Assembly: GCF_042661025.1 (NCBI RefSeq)
Contig: NZ_JBHSWH010000001.1
Span: 186,001-250,000 of the forward strand
DNA from: Flexivirga alba
GTDB taxonomy: Bacteria; Actinomycetota; Actinomycetes; Actinomycetales; Dermatophilaceae
Length of the DNA stretch: 64,000 nt
Direction of reading: 5' to 3'
Part shown: positions 16,918 to 25,212 of the stretch, piece after piece
Layout of the letters: each line of letters starts with the position of its first letter
Position numbering within the stretch: position 1 is the first letter of the stretch
The notes under the pieces: model-generated
The model's input: only the letters and a program-made list of their open reading frames with translations
What the model was told of the DNA's origin: nothing
Databases searched by the model: none
Translations under genes and position numbers: made by a program

Positions 16918-17661
16918 TCAGGCCCCCAGCTGCTCGCCGAAGAAGGTTTCGATGCGTTCCCAGCCGTCGTTCGCGGCGGCCACCTTGTATGACGGTCGGT
17001 CGACCGCGAAGAAGGCGTGCCCTGCGTCGTCATACGAGAAGAACGTGTGTGGCTTGTCGTTCGCGGTGAGGATCTCGTCCAGCTCGGCGACCTGCTCCGG
17101 GCTGGGGAACTTGTCGTCCTTGCCGAAGAGGCCGAGCAGCGGCGCGCGCAACTGCGGCAGGAGCGGCACCAGGTTCGTGACGTTGAGCGGGTAGCCCTCG
17201 GCCGGTGTGCCGGTGACGAACGCCCCGTAGCAGTCCACCACCGCGTCCAGGTCGACGTGGCACGCGGCCAGGACGGCGTGTCGGCCGCCCGAGCAGTGGC
17301 CGATCACGCCGACCCTGCCGTTGGAGTGCGGCAGCGCTCGCAGGTAGGCCGCAGCCGCTTCGGCGTCGACGACGAGCTGCTCGTCGGCGATGCCACCGGC
17401 CGCGCGCACCGTGGCGGCCGCATCGGCGGGGTCGGCGCCCGGAGCCTGCCGGGAGTAGAGGTTCGGACAGATTGCGTCGTAGCCCAGCTCGGCGAAGCGG
17501 CGGACCATCTCCTTGGTGGCCCGGTCGTAGCCGGGCAGGTGATGGATCACGACGACGCCGCCACGAGATTGGTCACCGTCGGGCGTCGCGAGATAGGCCT
17601 CGATCTCGGCGCCGTCGGAGCCGGTGAGACGCACGGTCGTTGCGTGCAGCGAATCAGACAT
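16918..17661 (-). CDS. Dienelactone hydrolase family protein
   Basis: This 247-residue alpha/beta hydrolase has the nucleophile in GVIGHCSGGRHAVLAA (Cys, as in dienelactone hydrolases), an acid residue region FGKDDKFPSPEQVAELD, and the catalytic His in DDAGHAFFAVDRPSY. No aromatic-degradation genes are nearby, so the substrate is open. It shares a short operon with the DUF6295 gene. Confidence 0.82.
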   Translation of the reverse strand: MSDSLHATTVRLTGSDGAEIEAYLATPDGDQSRGGVVVIHHLPGYDRATKEMVRRFAELGYDAICPNLYSRQAPGADPADAAATVRAAGGIADEQLVVDAEAAAAYLRALPHSNGRVGVIGHCSGGRHAVLAACHVDLDAVVDCYGAFVTGTPAEGYPLNVTNLVPLLPQLRAPLLGLFGKDDKFPSPEQVAELDEILTANDKPHTFFSYDDAGHAFFAVDRPSYKVAAANDGWERIETFFGEQLGA

Positions 17662-17747
17662 ATCGAAGGTCTATCAGACCTACTTGAGCGGCAACCCGGC
17701 GGTCAGGACGCGTGGCCCGCAGGCCGCCCCAACAAGCACAGTTCGCG

Positions 17748-17787
17748 CTGAGGATGTGGAGGTGAGGAACGAACCCCACAATCTCAG
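17748..17787. repeat. GAGGAACGA-loop hairpin (copy 1)
   Basis: The arms CTGAG..TGTGG.GGT and ACC.CCACA..CTCAG enclose the loop GAGGAACGA (17764-17772). The hairpin covers the stop codon of the DUF6918-like gene. It belongs to the family described in the findings. Confidence 0.7.
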
Positions 17788-18218
17788 GACGCGTACTGCT
17801 GGATGACCTTGCCGAGTCGGGGCAGAGCCTGCTTGACGTTGTCCTTGGCCTTGCCGCGCAGGCCCTTGTAGGCACGCCTCAGCGGCTCGCGGTCCGTGGC
17901 AGCGGCCCGCTTGTCCGTCACGGCGAGCAGCGCGTCGGCCGCCTCGTCACCGCGCCCGGCGAGGTACGCACCGAAGTCGCCCGAGCCGGCGAAATCTTCC
18001 CAGAAGGGCTGCAGTGCCGTCGCGACCTCCGGCAGCATGCGATTCGTCGCGTCGGTCGTGACCGTCGGGTTGAACTTGCGCACGGCGGCGTACCCGGCCT
18101 TGATCGCGGCACCACTCAGGCCCTTCTTGTCCTTCACCTCGGCGTCGATCACCGCGGCCAGGTCGGTCACGACCTGCGGGCGACGGTCGGCGGCGAGCAG
18201 GGTTTCGGACAAGGTCAT
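17784..18218 (-). CDS. Conserved hypothetical protein (DUF6918-like)
   Basis: This 144-residue helical protein without signal peptide or membrane segment starts MTLSETLLAADRRPQVVTDLAAVIDAEV and ends AKDNVKQALPRLGKVIQQYA. I associate this with DUF6918, which has no known function. It has an even pattern of short amphipathic helices. Its stop codon lies in a GAGGAACGA-loop hairpin. Confidence 0.6.
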   Translation of the reverse strand: MTLSETLLAADRRPQVVTDLAAVIDAEVKDKKGLSGAAIKAGYAAVRKFNPTVTTDATNRMLPEVATALQPFWEDFAGSGDFGAYLAGRGDEAADALLAVTDKRAAATDREPLRRAYKGLRGKAKDNVKQALPRLGKVIQQYAS

Positions 18219-18254
18219 GCGTTCTGCCTTTCGATGGGTGCAATGGGTATGACG

Positions 18255-18286
18255 AACGCCGCGCCCGGCGGGCCGGACGCGGCGTT
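18255..18286 (-). terminator. Hairpin downstream of the NlpC/P60 gene
   Basis: A 14-bp stem with one mismatch (AACGCCGCGCCCGG and CCGGACGCGGCGTT) and a 4-nt loop begins 28 bp beyond the nlpC stop. It is the likely terminator for that leftward transcript. Confidence 0.65.
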
Positions 18287-18314
18287 CAGTGAAGCTGGTG
18301 GATCAGACAGTCGA

Positions 18315-19085
18315 TCAGATGCGGCCGTAGCCGGACACACCACTGTAGATCGCGCGGACGCCGACGGTGCCACCCGGGTGGTTGGCGTCGATCATCATGC
18401 CGTTGCCGACGTAGATGGCCACGTGGTAGGCGGAGCTGCCGTTGCCGAAGAAGATGAGGTCACCCGGCTGCGGGTTGCTGACTCGGGTCGCCATCTGCAT
18501 CTGCGCGGTCGCGGTCCGCGGAATCGACTTGCCGGCCTGCGCGTAAACGTAGGACGTGAAGCCGGAGCAGTCGAAACCGGCCGGGCTGGCGCCACCGTAG
18601 ACGTAGGGCGAGCCGATGTAGCGCTCAGCGATGCCGACGATGCCACTGGCGGCCGGGGGCGCCTGGGTGACGGGTGCCGGCTTCGGGGCCGGGTTGGCCA
18701 CCGGCTGCGTCGGACGCGTCGCGGTGCGGGAGACCGACGTCGCGCGCGGGCGGACAACCTTCTTCGGGGCCTCGTAGCGCTTGGCTGCGACGGGGGTCGC
18801 CAGCTGTGCCTGCGCACGGACCGCGCTGAGCTGCTGCTCGGCCTTCGTCGCAGTCAGCGGGTGCGCCAGCGCCTGGGCGCGGGAAGCCTGGGTGGCAAAG
18901 TCGACCGAGCTCGGGCCGGTGATCGACGCGACACCCGTGGTGGCCTGTGCGGCCTGCGGTGCGGCGATCGAGGCCACCAGTCCACCGGCGACGGCAACAG
19001 TGGCCGATACGCGCGCGGTCGAGTTGAAGGTCGACGACAACTTGCTCGGGGCGCGGTGTCGACCGCGCGTACCAAGAATGGACAC
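18315..19085 (-). CDS. Secreted NlpC/P60 peptidoglycan endopeptidase
   Basis: This 256-residue protein has a signal peptide (about 1-48, ending AAPQAAQA), a Pro/Ala-rich linker, and a C-terminal NlpC/P60 domain (about 148-256). The catalytic Cys is in FDCSGFTSYVY, the His in AYHVAIYVG, and the third polar residue in DANHPGG. Such enzymes cut stem peptides during growth and division (Rip-type). The long leader carries a probable c-di-AMP riboswitch, a common arrangement for actinobacterial cell-wall hydrolases. Confidence 0.9.
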   Translation of the reverse strand: MSILGTRGRHRAPSKLSSTFNSTARVSATVAVAGGLVASIAAPQAAQATTGVASITGPSSVDFATQASRAQALAHPLTATKAEQQLSAVRAQAQLATPVAAKRYEAPKKVVRPRATSVSRTATRPTQPVANPAPKPAPVTQAPPAASGIVGIAERYIGSPYVYGGASPAGFDCSGFTSYVYAQAGKSIPRTATAQMQMATRVSNPQPGDLIFFGNGSSAYHVAIYVGNGMMIDANHPGGTVGVRAIYSGVSGYGRI

Positions 19086-19149
19086 GAATTACCTCTCCGT
19101 CGCCTACGAGGTCAGCTGTCGGGCTCGAGTTGGAGATACTCGGTCTCGG

Positions 19150-19285
19150 TGCGGCACCGTGCGGTGCCGCGGTGAAACTTCGCCCCTAGGGCGGCTTGCG
19201 CCACCCGAATTTGGGTCCCCCGCTCCTGCCGTGCGGAATCGTTGCACCCGATCAGCTGGCAGGATTCGGCGTTGCCTCACGGGAA
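19150..19285 (-). ncRNA. Probable c-di-AMP riboswitch (ydaO/yuaA type) upstream of the NlpC/P60 gene
   Basis: Read on the minus strand, the leader contains the landmarks I know from actinobacterial ydaO RNAs in order: CGCCGAATCCTGCC, a paired GGCAGGAGCGGGGGACCCA, then GGGTGGCGCAAGCCGCCC and CCTAGGGGCGAAG. A perfect hairpin (GCGGCACC-GCAC-GGTGCCGC) follows at 19151-19170 and could be the switching stem. It lies 65 bp before the start of a cell-wall hydrolase gene, the classical target. No T-tract follows the hairpin, so control may act through anti-termination by Rho or through translation. Confidence 0.8.
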
Positions 19286-19403
19286 CCCACCGATTGGCGG
19301 GCCGGGGAAAACGGTACACAACCCCGGAGGGAAAGTCACAGCGAGGTCACGATCTGGTGGAAAAAAGTTTGAAAAACGTTGAGTTGTGGCGATTGCGACA
19401 CGC

Positions 19404-20093
19404 TCAGTCGGCGTCGACGAACACGTGCATGGCCACGTCGCGCGGCAGCGACACGGCCTCGCCGCCCTCGGCGCGCACCAGCACGCGGTCGCCCTCGAGA
19501 TGGATCTCGACCTTGGCGTTGGGTGTGATGCCGCCAGCGGTCAGGACGCTCAACGCCTCCTGGTCGGCTTGTGCGGGCTCACCGACGCGGCGGATGACGA
19601 AGCTGGCCGGCAGGTCGGTGCCGACCTCGGTCATCGGGCGCACACCGTCACGGAACTGCAGCCGCGTCTCCTCCTCGCCCAGCTCTTCGAGCCCGGGGAT
19701 GGGGTTGCCGTATGGCGAGATGTGTCGCTCACCCAGCATGCCGAGGATCTTGCGCTCGAGGCGCTCGCTCATCACGTGCTCCCATCGGCACGCCTCGTCG
19801 TGCGCGAACTCGAGCTCGACGCCGATGATGTCCACGAGAAGCCGCTCAGCGAGCCGGTGCTTGCGCATCACCCGGGTCGCGAGCATCCGACCGTGGTCGG
19901 TCAGCTCCAGGTGACGGTCGCCGGCCAGGGTCAACAGGCCGTCGCGCTCCATTCGGGCAACAGTTTGAGACACAGTGGGTCCGGAGTGTCCCAGCCGCTC
20001 GGCGATGCGTGCACGCAGCGGCACGATGCCTTCTTCCTCAAGGTCGAAGATCGTGCGGAGGTACATCTCGGTGGTGTCGATCAGCTCGCTCAC
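19404..20093 (-). CDS. ideR: Iron-dependent regulator, DtxR/IdeR family
   Basis: This 229-residue protein is collinear with DtxR: residues Met10, His79, His98, Cys102, Glu105 and His106 all fall at the classical metal-site positions. Domain order is an N-terminal winged helix (about 1-73), a dimerisation and metal domain (74-140), and a C-terminal SH3-like FeoA domain (about 150-229). With Fe2+ bound it represses iron uptake genes. No clear 19-bp iron box was found near it. It is transcribed alone. Confidence 0.93.
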   Translation of the reverse strand: MSELIDTTEMYLRTIFDLEEEGIVPLRARIAERLGHSGPTVSQTVARMERDGLLTLAGDRHLELTDHGRMLATRVMRKHRLAERLLVDIIGVELEFAHDEACRWEHVMSERLERKILGMLGERHISPYGNPIPGLEELGEEETRLQFRDGVRPMTEVGTDLPASFVIRRVGEPAQADQEALSVLTAGGITPNAKVEIHLEGDRVLVRAEGGEAVSLPRDVAMHVFVDAD

Positions 20094-20197
20094 ACCGTAA
20101 GCCTGCCATTAAGCGGTGACAGGTGCCATCGGACCCTCTCCGAAAAATTTCGGTCAATATTATCGGGAATCCTTGCCGGGCACGCTACGTTCTTGTT

Positions 20198-20330
20198 CTT
20201 GGAAGCCGTGGGGCTCCTCCCCCTGACCCACGGCATCCCGAACCGTTCGTTTTACGGGCGGGGTGAGCACACCGCAAGGTGCAGCTCGGACGGCTGGCGC
20301 ACCTCCCCTGGGCGCCAGCCGTTCTTGCAT
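20198..20330 (+). ncRNA. 6C small RNA
   Basis: Two perfect hairpins with C-rich loops, the hallmark of 6C RNA, stand in a gene-free stretch. The first is GCCGTGGG/CCCACGGC around loop GCTCCTCCCCCTGA (20205-20234). The second is ACGGCTGGCGC/GCGCCAGCCGT around ACCTCCCCTGG (20290-20322), followed by TCTT as a terminator. A TACGTT element near 20187 could be the -10 box. The class is conserved across actinobacteria (B11 in Mycobacterium tuberculosis), and its C-rich loops pair with G-rich ribosome sites of target mRNAs. The exact ends are estimated. Confidence 0.8.
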
Positions 20331-20404
20331 CTCGGGCCTCTCGGCCGACCTCCTGCGGGCACGCGGGCTAAATCCATTGCCAGTGGCGTGCCCTTCGGCT
20401 TAGC

Positions 20405-20540
20405 GTGGTGGCACACGAGAAAGGAGGTGGTCCACGAGTGAATTCTCAAAGGACGCGTGAGGTGGTTGCGAGCTAGTTCGCAACCTACGTATTCGTCGCC
20501 GGCCACCTCCGTGTGGACCGACGAAACGGACGTTCGGTAG
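20405..20540 (+). other. Structured element with an extended Shine-Dalgarno sequence, a 12-codon ORF and an internal anti-SD
   Basis: AGAAAGGAGGTGGTCC (20418-20433) matches the complement of the 16S rRNA 3' end almost completely. It precedes a GTG (20438) and a 12-codon ORF whose stop lies in the loop of hairpin GGTTGCGA/TCGCAACC (20464-20485). GGAGGTGG (20423-20430) can pair with CCACCTCC (20503-20510), hiding the ribosome site, while GGTCCAC (20429-20435) can pair with GTGGACC (20513-20519). The two pairings exclude each other. A third stem TTCGTCG/CGACGAA (20492-20525) would free the SD. This looks like a translational switch or leader, but the next plus-strand gene is 0.9 kb away. Confidence 0.5.
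20438..20476 (+). CDS. Candidate 12-residue peptide MNSQRTREVVAS
   Basis: GTG start, 10 nt after AAGGAGG within a near-perfect extended Shine-Dalgarno sequence; stop TAG at 20474-20476. It is too short to judge by composition. It is of interest because the frame continues past the TAG without stops for about 57 codons (FATYVFVAGHLRVDRRNG...), so read-through or a corrupted longer gene is conceivable. It may equally be part of an RNA element and not a functional peptide. Confidence 0.35.
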   Translation: MNSQRTREVVAS

Positions 20541-20632
20541 CTACTCCAACGCAGCCACCGCGGCCCGTGGGCGCGCGATCTCGTCCATCGTGCTTCCCGG
20601 CATTGAGCCGGAGCCCACGGGCTGTCCCATTC

Positions 20633-20714
20633 CCCAAGGTGGTCGAGTAGCGGCGAGGAACGAGCCGCCCAAGGTGGTCGAGTAGCGGCGAGGAACGAGC
20701 CGCGTATCGAGACC
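20633..20714. repeat. 35-bp tandem duplication with GAGGAACGA-loop hairpin (copies 2 and 3)
   Basis: Two perfect 35-bp units (20633-20667 and 20668-20702) each hold the loop GAGGAACGA (20655-20663 and 20690-20698). The second is completed by GCCGCGTATCGAGACC, giving an imperfect stem with GGTCGAGTAGCGGC. It begins 1 bp past the pdxH stop (minus strand) and may terminate that transcript. Confidence 0.8.
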
Positions 20715-20715
20715 C

Positions 20716-21396
20716 CTACGGCTGGCGACGCTCGATCCGCCAGGAGGTCCCGTCGGCCAGGTCGCCGTCACCGGTGCGGACGTAGACCAGCCGGTCGTGC
20801 AGGCGACTGCTGCGGCCGGCCCAGAACTCCACTTCGTCGCAGTGCACGACGTACCCACCCCAGAAGTCCGGCAGCGGCACGCCCTGCGCGCTGCCGGTGT
20901 CCGGCCACTTCGCCTCGTATGACGCAACGGCCTCTTCCAGTTGCGCGCGTGTCGCCGTGGGCTGCGACTGGTGCGAGGCCCAGGCGCCGATCCGTGACCC
21001 GTAGGGGCGGCTGCGGAAGTAGTCGGTCGTGACCTGCTCCGGCAGGCGCTGCGCCATACCGGTGAAGCGGATCGCTCGGTACATCGGCGGCCAGGTGAGT
21101 GCGGCGGCGATGCGCGGATTCGCTGCGAGGTCAAGGCCTTTGCGGCTGCCGAAGTTGGTGTAGAAACCCGGGCCGTCCTGCGCGAGATAGCGCATCAGCA
21201 CCGTCCGCACGTGCGGCTGTCCGTCGCCGCCGACGGTCGCGACCGAGATCGCTTCCGGCTCCGGCACGTCGCCGCGCTCGTCCTGCCGCGCCCGCGCGTC
21301 AGCGACCCACTGATCGATGAGATTCCACGGCCCAGGCGGCAGTTCGTGCTCGTCCAAACCCTCGCCTGCGTAGTCCCAACGCTTGATCGGCTGCAT
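20716..21396 (-). CDS. pdxH: Pyridoxamine 5'-phosphate oxidase
   Basis: This 226-residue FMN enzyme makes PLP from PNP or PMP. Typical blocks are DARARQDERGDVPEPEAISVATVGGDGQPHVRTVLMR, FYTNFGSRKGLDLAANPRIAA, SRPYGSRIGAWASHQSQP and the C-terminal LVYVRTGDGDLADGTSWRIERRQP. ATG at 21396 is chosen because homology begins there. It is divergent from serC, 33 bp away, another gene of the vitamin B6/serine network. Confidence 0.93.
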   Translation of the reverse strand: MQPIKRWDYAGEGLDEHELPPGPWNLIDQWVADARARQDERGDVPEPEAISVATVGGDGQPHVRTVLMRYLAQDGPGFYTNFGSRKGLDLAANPRIAAALTWPPMYRAIRFTGMAQRLPEQVTTDYFRSRPYGSRIGAWASHQSQPTATRAQLEEAVASYEAKWPDTGSAQGVPLPDFWGGYVVHCDEVEFWAGRSSRLHDRLVYVRTGDGDLADGTSWRIERRQP

Positions 21397-21429
21397 GTGC
21401 TCGACGGTACCGCTGGCAGAATCGGAGCC

Positions 21430-22542
21430 GTGACAGACCAACTCGTCATCCCTGATTCGTTGAAACCCTCCGACGGCCGCTTCGGCTCCGGGCCGAGCAA
21501 AGTGCGCCCGGAGCAGCTCGATGCGCTGCTCTCGCAGGGTCGCACGGTGCTCGGCACGTCGCACCGGCAAGCCCCGGTCAAGAACCTCGTCGCGGCGGTC
21601 CGCTCCGGCCTCGCCGAGCTGCTCAGCGCACCGCAGGGCTACGAGATCGTCGTCGGCATGGGCGGCACCAATGCGTTCTGGGACGCGGCCTCGTTCGGGC
21701 TGATCCGCGACCGCGGCGCCTTCGCCGTGTGCGGTGAGTTCAGTGCGAAGTTCGCGACCGTCGCGCGCAGTGCACCCTTCCTTGCCGACCCGATCGTCGC
21801 CGAGGTCGAGCCGGGTACCTCGGTGCAGCTGCAGACCAGCCACGGCGTCGACACCTACTGCTGGGCCCAGAACGAAACGTCCACCGGCGTGGCCACGCCG
21901 GTCCGGCGGGTGCCCGGCTCCGGCGACGAGCTGATGCTGGTCGACGCGACGTCGGCGGCGGGCGCCATACCCGTCGACCTCGCCGAGACCGACGCCTACT
22001 ACTTCGCTCCGCAGAAGGTCTTCGCCTCCGACGGCGGCCTCTGGTTCGCCGCGATGTCCCCGGCAGCGCTAGAGCGGATCGAGACCCTCAGCGCCCAACG
22101 CTGGACCCCCGCGACGCTGGATCTGCAGGTGTGCGTGGACAATTCGCGACTTGAGCAGACCTACAACACGCCTGCAGTCGCGACGCTCGCGTTGATGGCT
22201 GCACAGGTCGAGTGGATGCTGGCGAACGGCGGGCTGTCCTGGGCCGCCGGCCGCAGTGCTGCGTCGAGCACGACGCTCTACGACTGGGCGGACCGCACGT
22301 CATACACCTCCCCGTTCGTGTCGGACCCGGCCGATCGCTCCCCCGTCGTCGGCACCATCGACTTCGACGGCGTCGACGCAGCTGCAGTCGCAAAGGCGTT
22401 GCGCGCCAACGGGATTGTCGACACCGAGCCTTACCGCAAGCTGGGCCGCAACCAGCTGCGCATCGGCATGTACCCCGCTGTCGACCCCGAGGATGTCGCC
22501 GCGCTGACCGCCTGCATCGATTACGTCGTTGAGCATCTGTGA
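21430..22542 (+). CDS. serC: Phosphoserine aminotransferase
   Basis: This 370-residue PLP enzyme is of the actinobacterial SerC type: KPSDGRFGSGPSKVRPEQL at the N-terminus, TSHRQAPVKNLV, VVGMGGTNAFWDAA, and the PLP lysine in FAPQKVFASDGG. The terminal YRKLGRNQLRIGMYPAVDPEDV is also typical. GTG at 21430 is chosen because homology begins at VTDQLVIPDSLKPSDGRFG. It works in serine synthesis and possibly in PLP synthesis. It is followed 10 bp later by the aminopeptidase gene. Confidence 0.93.
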   Translation: MTDQLVIPDSLKPSDGRFGSGPSKVRPEQLDALLSQGRTVLGTSHRQAPVKNLVAAVRSGLAELLSAPQGYEIVVGMGGTNAFWDAASFGLIRDRGAFAVCGEFSAKFATVARSAPFLADPIVAEVEPGTSVQLQTSHGVDTYCWAQNETSTGVATPVRRVPGSGDELMLVDATSAAGAIPVDLAETDAYYFAPQKVFASDGGLWFAAMSPAALERIETLSAQRWTPATLDLQVCVDNSRLEQTYNTPAVATLALMAAQVEWMLANGGLSWAAGRSAASSTTLYDWADRTSYTSPFVSDPADRSPVVGTIDFDGVDAAAVAKALRANGIVDTEPYRKLGRNQLRIGMYPAVDPEDVAALTACIDYVVEHL

Positions 22543-22552
22543 TGCTGGCGGC

Positions 22553-25119
22553 GTGACTATTGCGGACCTGAATCTCACTCGTGACGACTGCGCGCTGCGT
22601 GGCCGTCAGCTGGCCATCGACACGCATCGCGTCGAACTGGACCTGAGCGATCTCGACAACGCCGGCATTGCGACCTTCGTCTCGCGCTCGACGATCCGCT
22701 TCACCAGCACCGACACGTCGACCTGGCTCGACCTGGTCGCCGACGAGGTCACCGCGCTCACCGTCAACGGCACCGCCCAGCCCACCGACTCGTATGACGG
22801 CGCACGTGTCTCACTCGAGCGCCTGCTGACCGACGCCGTCAACGAGGTCGTGCTCGAGGCACGTTGCCGCTACAGCAGGACCGGCGAAGGACTGCACCGC
22901 TTCACGGACCCGGCGGACCAAAACACCTACGTTTACACGCATTTCGAGCCCACCGATGCGCGTCGAGCGTTCGCGTGCTTCGAGCAGCCGGACCTCAAAG
23001 CGCGCTTCTCCTTCGTGGTGACCGCGCCTGCGTCGTCCTTGGTCTTCGGCAACCAGTCGGTGGTCACGGACGAGGTCGACGGCGACCGGCACACGGTCAC
23101 CTTCGCCCCGACGCTTCCCTTGTCGTCATACCTGACCGCGGTGGCCGCCGGCCCGTTCCACTCCGTGTCCGATGTATGGCGAGCCGACCGCACCGACGGC
23201 AGCCCCCTGGAGGTTCCGCTCGGTGTCATCTGCCGCAAGTCGATGGCCGAGCACCTCGATGCCGACGAGATCTTCACGATCACCAAACAGGGGCTGACCT
23301 TCTTCGACGAGGTCTTCCAATTCCCTTACCCCTGGGGCAAATACGACGAGATCTTCCTGCCGGAGTACAACATCGGGGCGATGGAGCACCCGGGGCTGGT
23401 GACGTTCAGCGAGAACAGCTACATCTTCCGCGGCACCCCCAGCGAGGCGCAGCGCGAGTCGCGCGCCGAAGTGATCATGCACGAGATGGCGCACATGTGG
23501 TTCGGCGACCTCGCGACGCCGCGCTGGTGGGACGACACCTGGCTGAAGGAGTCCTTCGCCGACCTGATGGGCTACCTCGCAGCCACCGAAGCCGCCGGCT
23601 TCAAGGGTTCATGGGTCACTTTCGCGCTGAACCGCAAGCAGTGGGCCTATACCCAGGACCAGCTGCCGACCACGCACCCGATCGTCGCCGACATCCCTGA
23701 TCTCGAAGCGGCCCGGCTGAACTTCGACGGCATCACCTACGCCAAGGGTGCCTCAGTCCTCAAGCAGCTGATGGCGTATGCCGGCCGCGACGCCTTCTTC
23801 CGGGCGGCTCAGCTCTACTTCCAGCGCCACGCCTTCGGCTCCACGAGCCTCGAGGACCTGATCACCTGCCTGCAGGAAACGTCGGAGGCAGACCTCTCGG
23901 ACTGGGTGCCTTCGTGGCTGGAGACCACCGGGCCGTCCACGATCAGTGTCGTCCGTGAGGGCGAGAACCTTTACGTCACAGTGAATTCCGCCGACCGCCT
24001 CAATGGCGAGCAAGTCGATCGAAAGCACCGTGTCGTGGTGTCCACCTTTGCACTGGGCGACGCCGGATTCGAGCGCAGTGCGCGGCTGGAGGTCACTCTC
24101 GATGCGCCGAAGGTCCTGGTGGAGTTGCCGGCCGGCACACGGGCCGACGTGGTCGTGGCCAACGACGACGACCTGACCTACGCCCTGCTCCGGCTCGATG
24201 ACATGTCGGTCATCAAGCTCACGGCCGAGCTGTCCTCGGTGCAGCCGACACTGACCCGAGCGGTCATCTGGTCGGCGCTGTGGAACGCCGTGCGCGACGC
24301 TCGCCTCCACCCCTTCCACTACCTCGTGGCGGTCGAGCGCAATGCCGCGACGGAGACCGACGCCGGGTTGCTGGCCATGGTCCTGCACCAGGCGTCCGCC
24401 GCCATCACCGGTTATCTCCATCCCGACGAACGCGACTCCGAGGCAACAACACTCGTCGCAGCCATCCACAAGGGCTGCGCGCGGCGGCGCCGGGATCGGA
24501 CCTGCAGCGCGCGTGGGCGGATGCACTCGCCGGGACCGCCGGGCTCACCCCCAGCGGCGAAGAGCCGGTGCGCCATACCTTCGAGGGCGGGGTGGCCGGA
24601 CTCGAGCTCACCCCGTCGTTGCGCTGGGACCTGCTGGTCGCGCTGGCCGAGCTCGGCGCCGTTGACGAAGCACGACTGCAGGCGGAATACGCCGCCGACC
24701 CGACGATGAGCGGCGCGACCGCCAGGGATCGTGCACTCGCATCGCTGCCAGGAGTCGCGACCAAACAGCAGGTATGGCGCGAGCTGACCACGGACAGCGC
24801 GCTGACCAACGACAAGCAGCGTGCACTGCTCGCCGGCTTCGTGACCGGACCGGAGAGCGAGACCGCGCAGTTCGTGCCGACCTACTTCGACCAGGTCGGC
24901 GCGTGGTGGCAGCAGCAGACGATGACGATGGCGGCTCGATTGGCGACCGAGTTGTTCCCCCGGACCAACCTCACCGACGGAGACATCATCGACAATCCGG
25001 TCGTGCAGGCCGCGCAGGCCTGGCTCAACGAGCACGAGGATGCCCCGACTGCGTTGCGACGCATAGTGATCGAGCAGTTGGATCACGTTCGGCGGCGGCT
25101 GCGCGCCCAGGTCGGCTGA
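22553..25119 (+). CDS. pepN: Aminopeptidase N, M1 family (frameshifted)
   Basis: This zinc aminopeptidase has about 855 residues once repaired. The zinc site is HEMAHMWFGD at residue 310 with the third ligand Glu in LKESFADLMGY. The exopeptidase motif reads GAMEH rather than GAMEN. The C-terminal ERAP1-like helical domain is present (VATKQQVWRELTTDSALTNDKQ to LDHVRRRL). The frame breaks in the GCGCGCGGCGGCG stretch near 24475-24490, and one extra base would join the halves. The start is a GTG 10 bp after serC. It probably releases N-terminal amino acids from cytosolic peptides. Confidence 0.88.
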
Positions 25120-25122
25120 CGA

Positions 25123-25212
25123 TCAGCCGAGCAGTGCCCCGAGCACTGCGACGCCGACGAGGGCGACCAGCGCGACGATGACCACGAGGCGTTGCGAGCG
25201 TGGCGACATCAT
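25123..25212 (-). CDS. 29-residue single-pass membrane micropeptide
   Basis: ATGATG at 25212-25207 begins MMSPRSQRLVVIVALVALVG and ends LLG-TGA. The peptide is a short basic head and one hydrophobic helix. The ATGA overlap with the MFS transporter's stop indicates translational coupling, and the reading frame is filled with membrane-type codons. It is likely a transporter-associated small protein; no family is recognised. Confidence 0.6.
   Translation of the reverse strand: MMSPRSQRLVVIVALVALVGVAVLGALLG

Noticed and set aside
20477..20650. A coding gene continuing past the 12-codon ORF (FATYVFVAGHLRV and on)
   Set aside because: It is in frame after a TAG and has no start of its own. Read-through cannot be judged from the sequence, so it is only noted in the finding.
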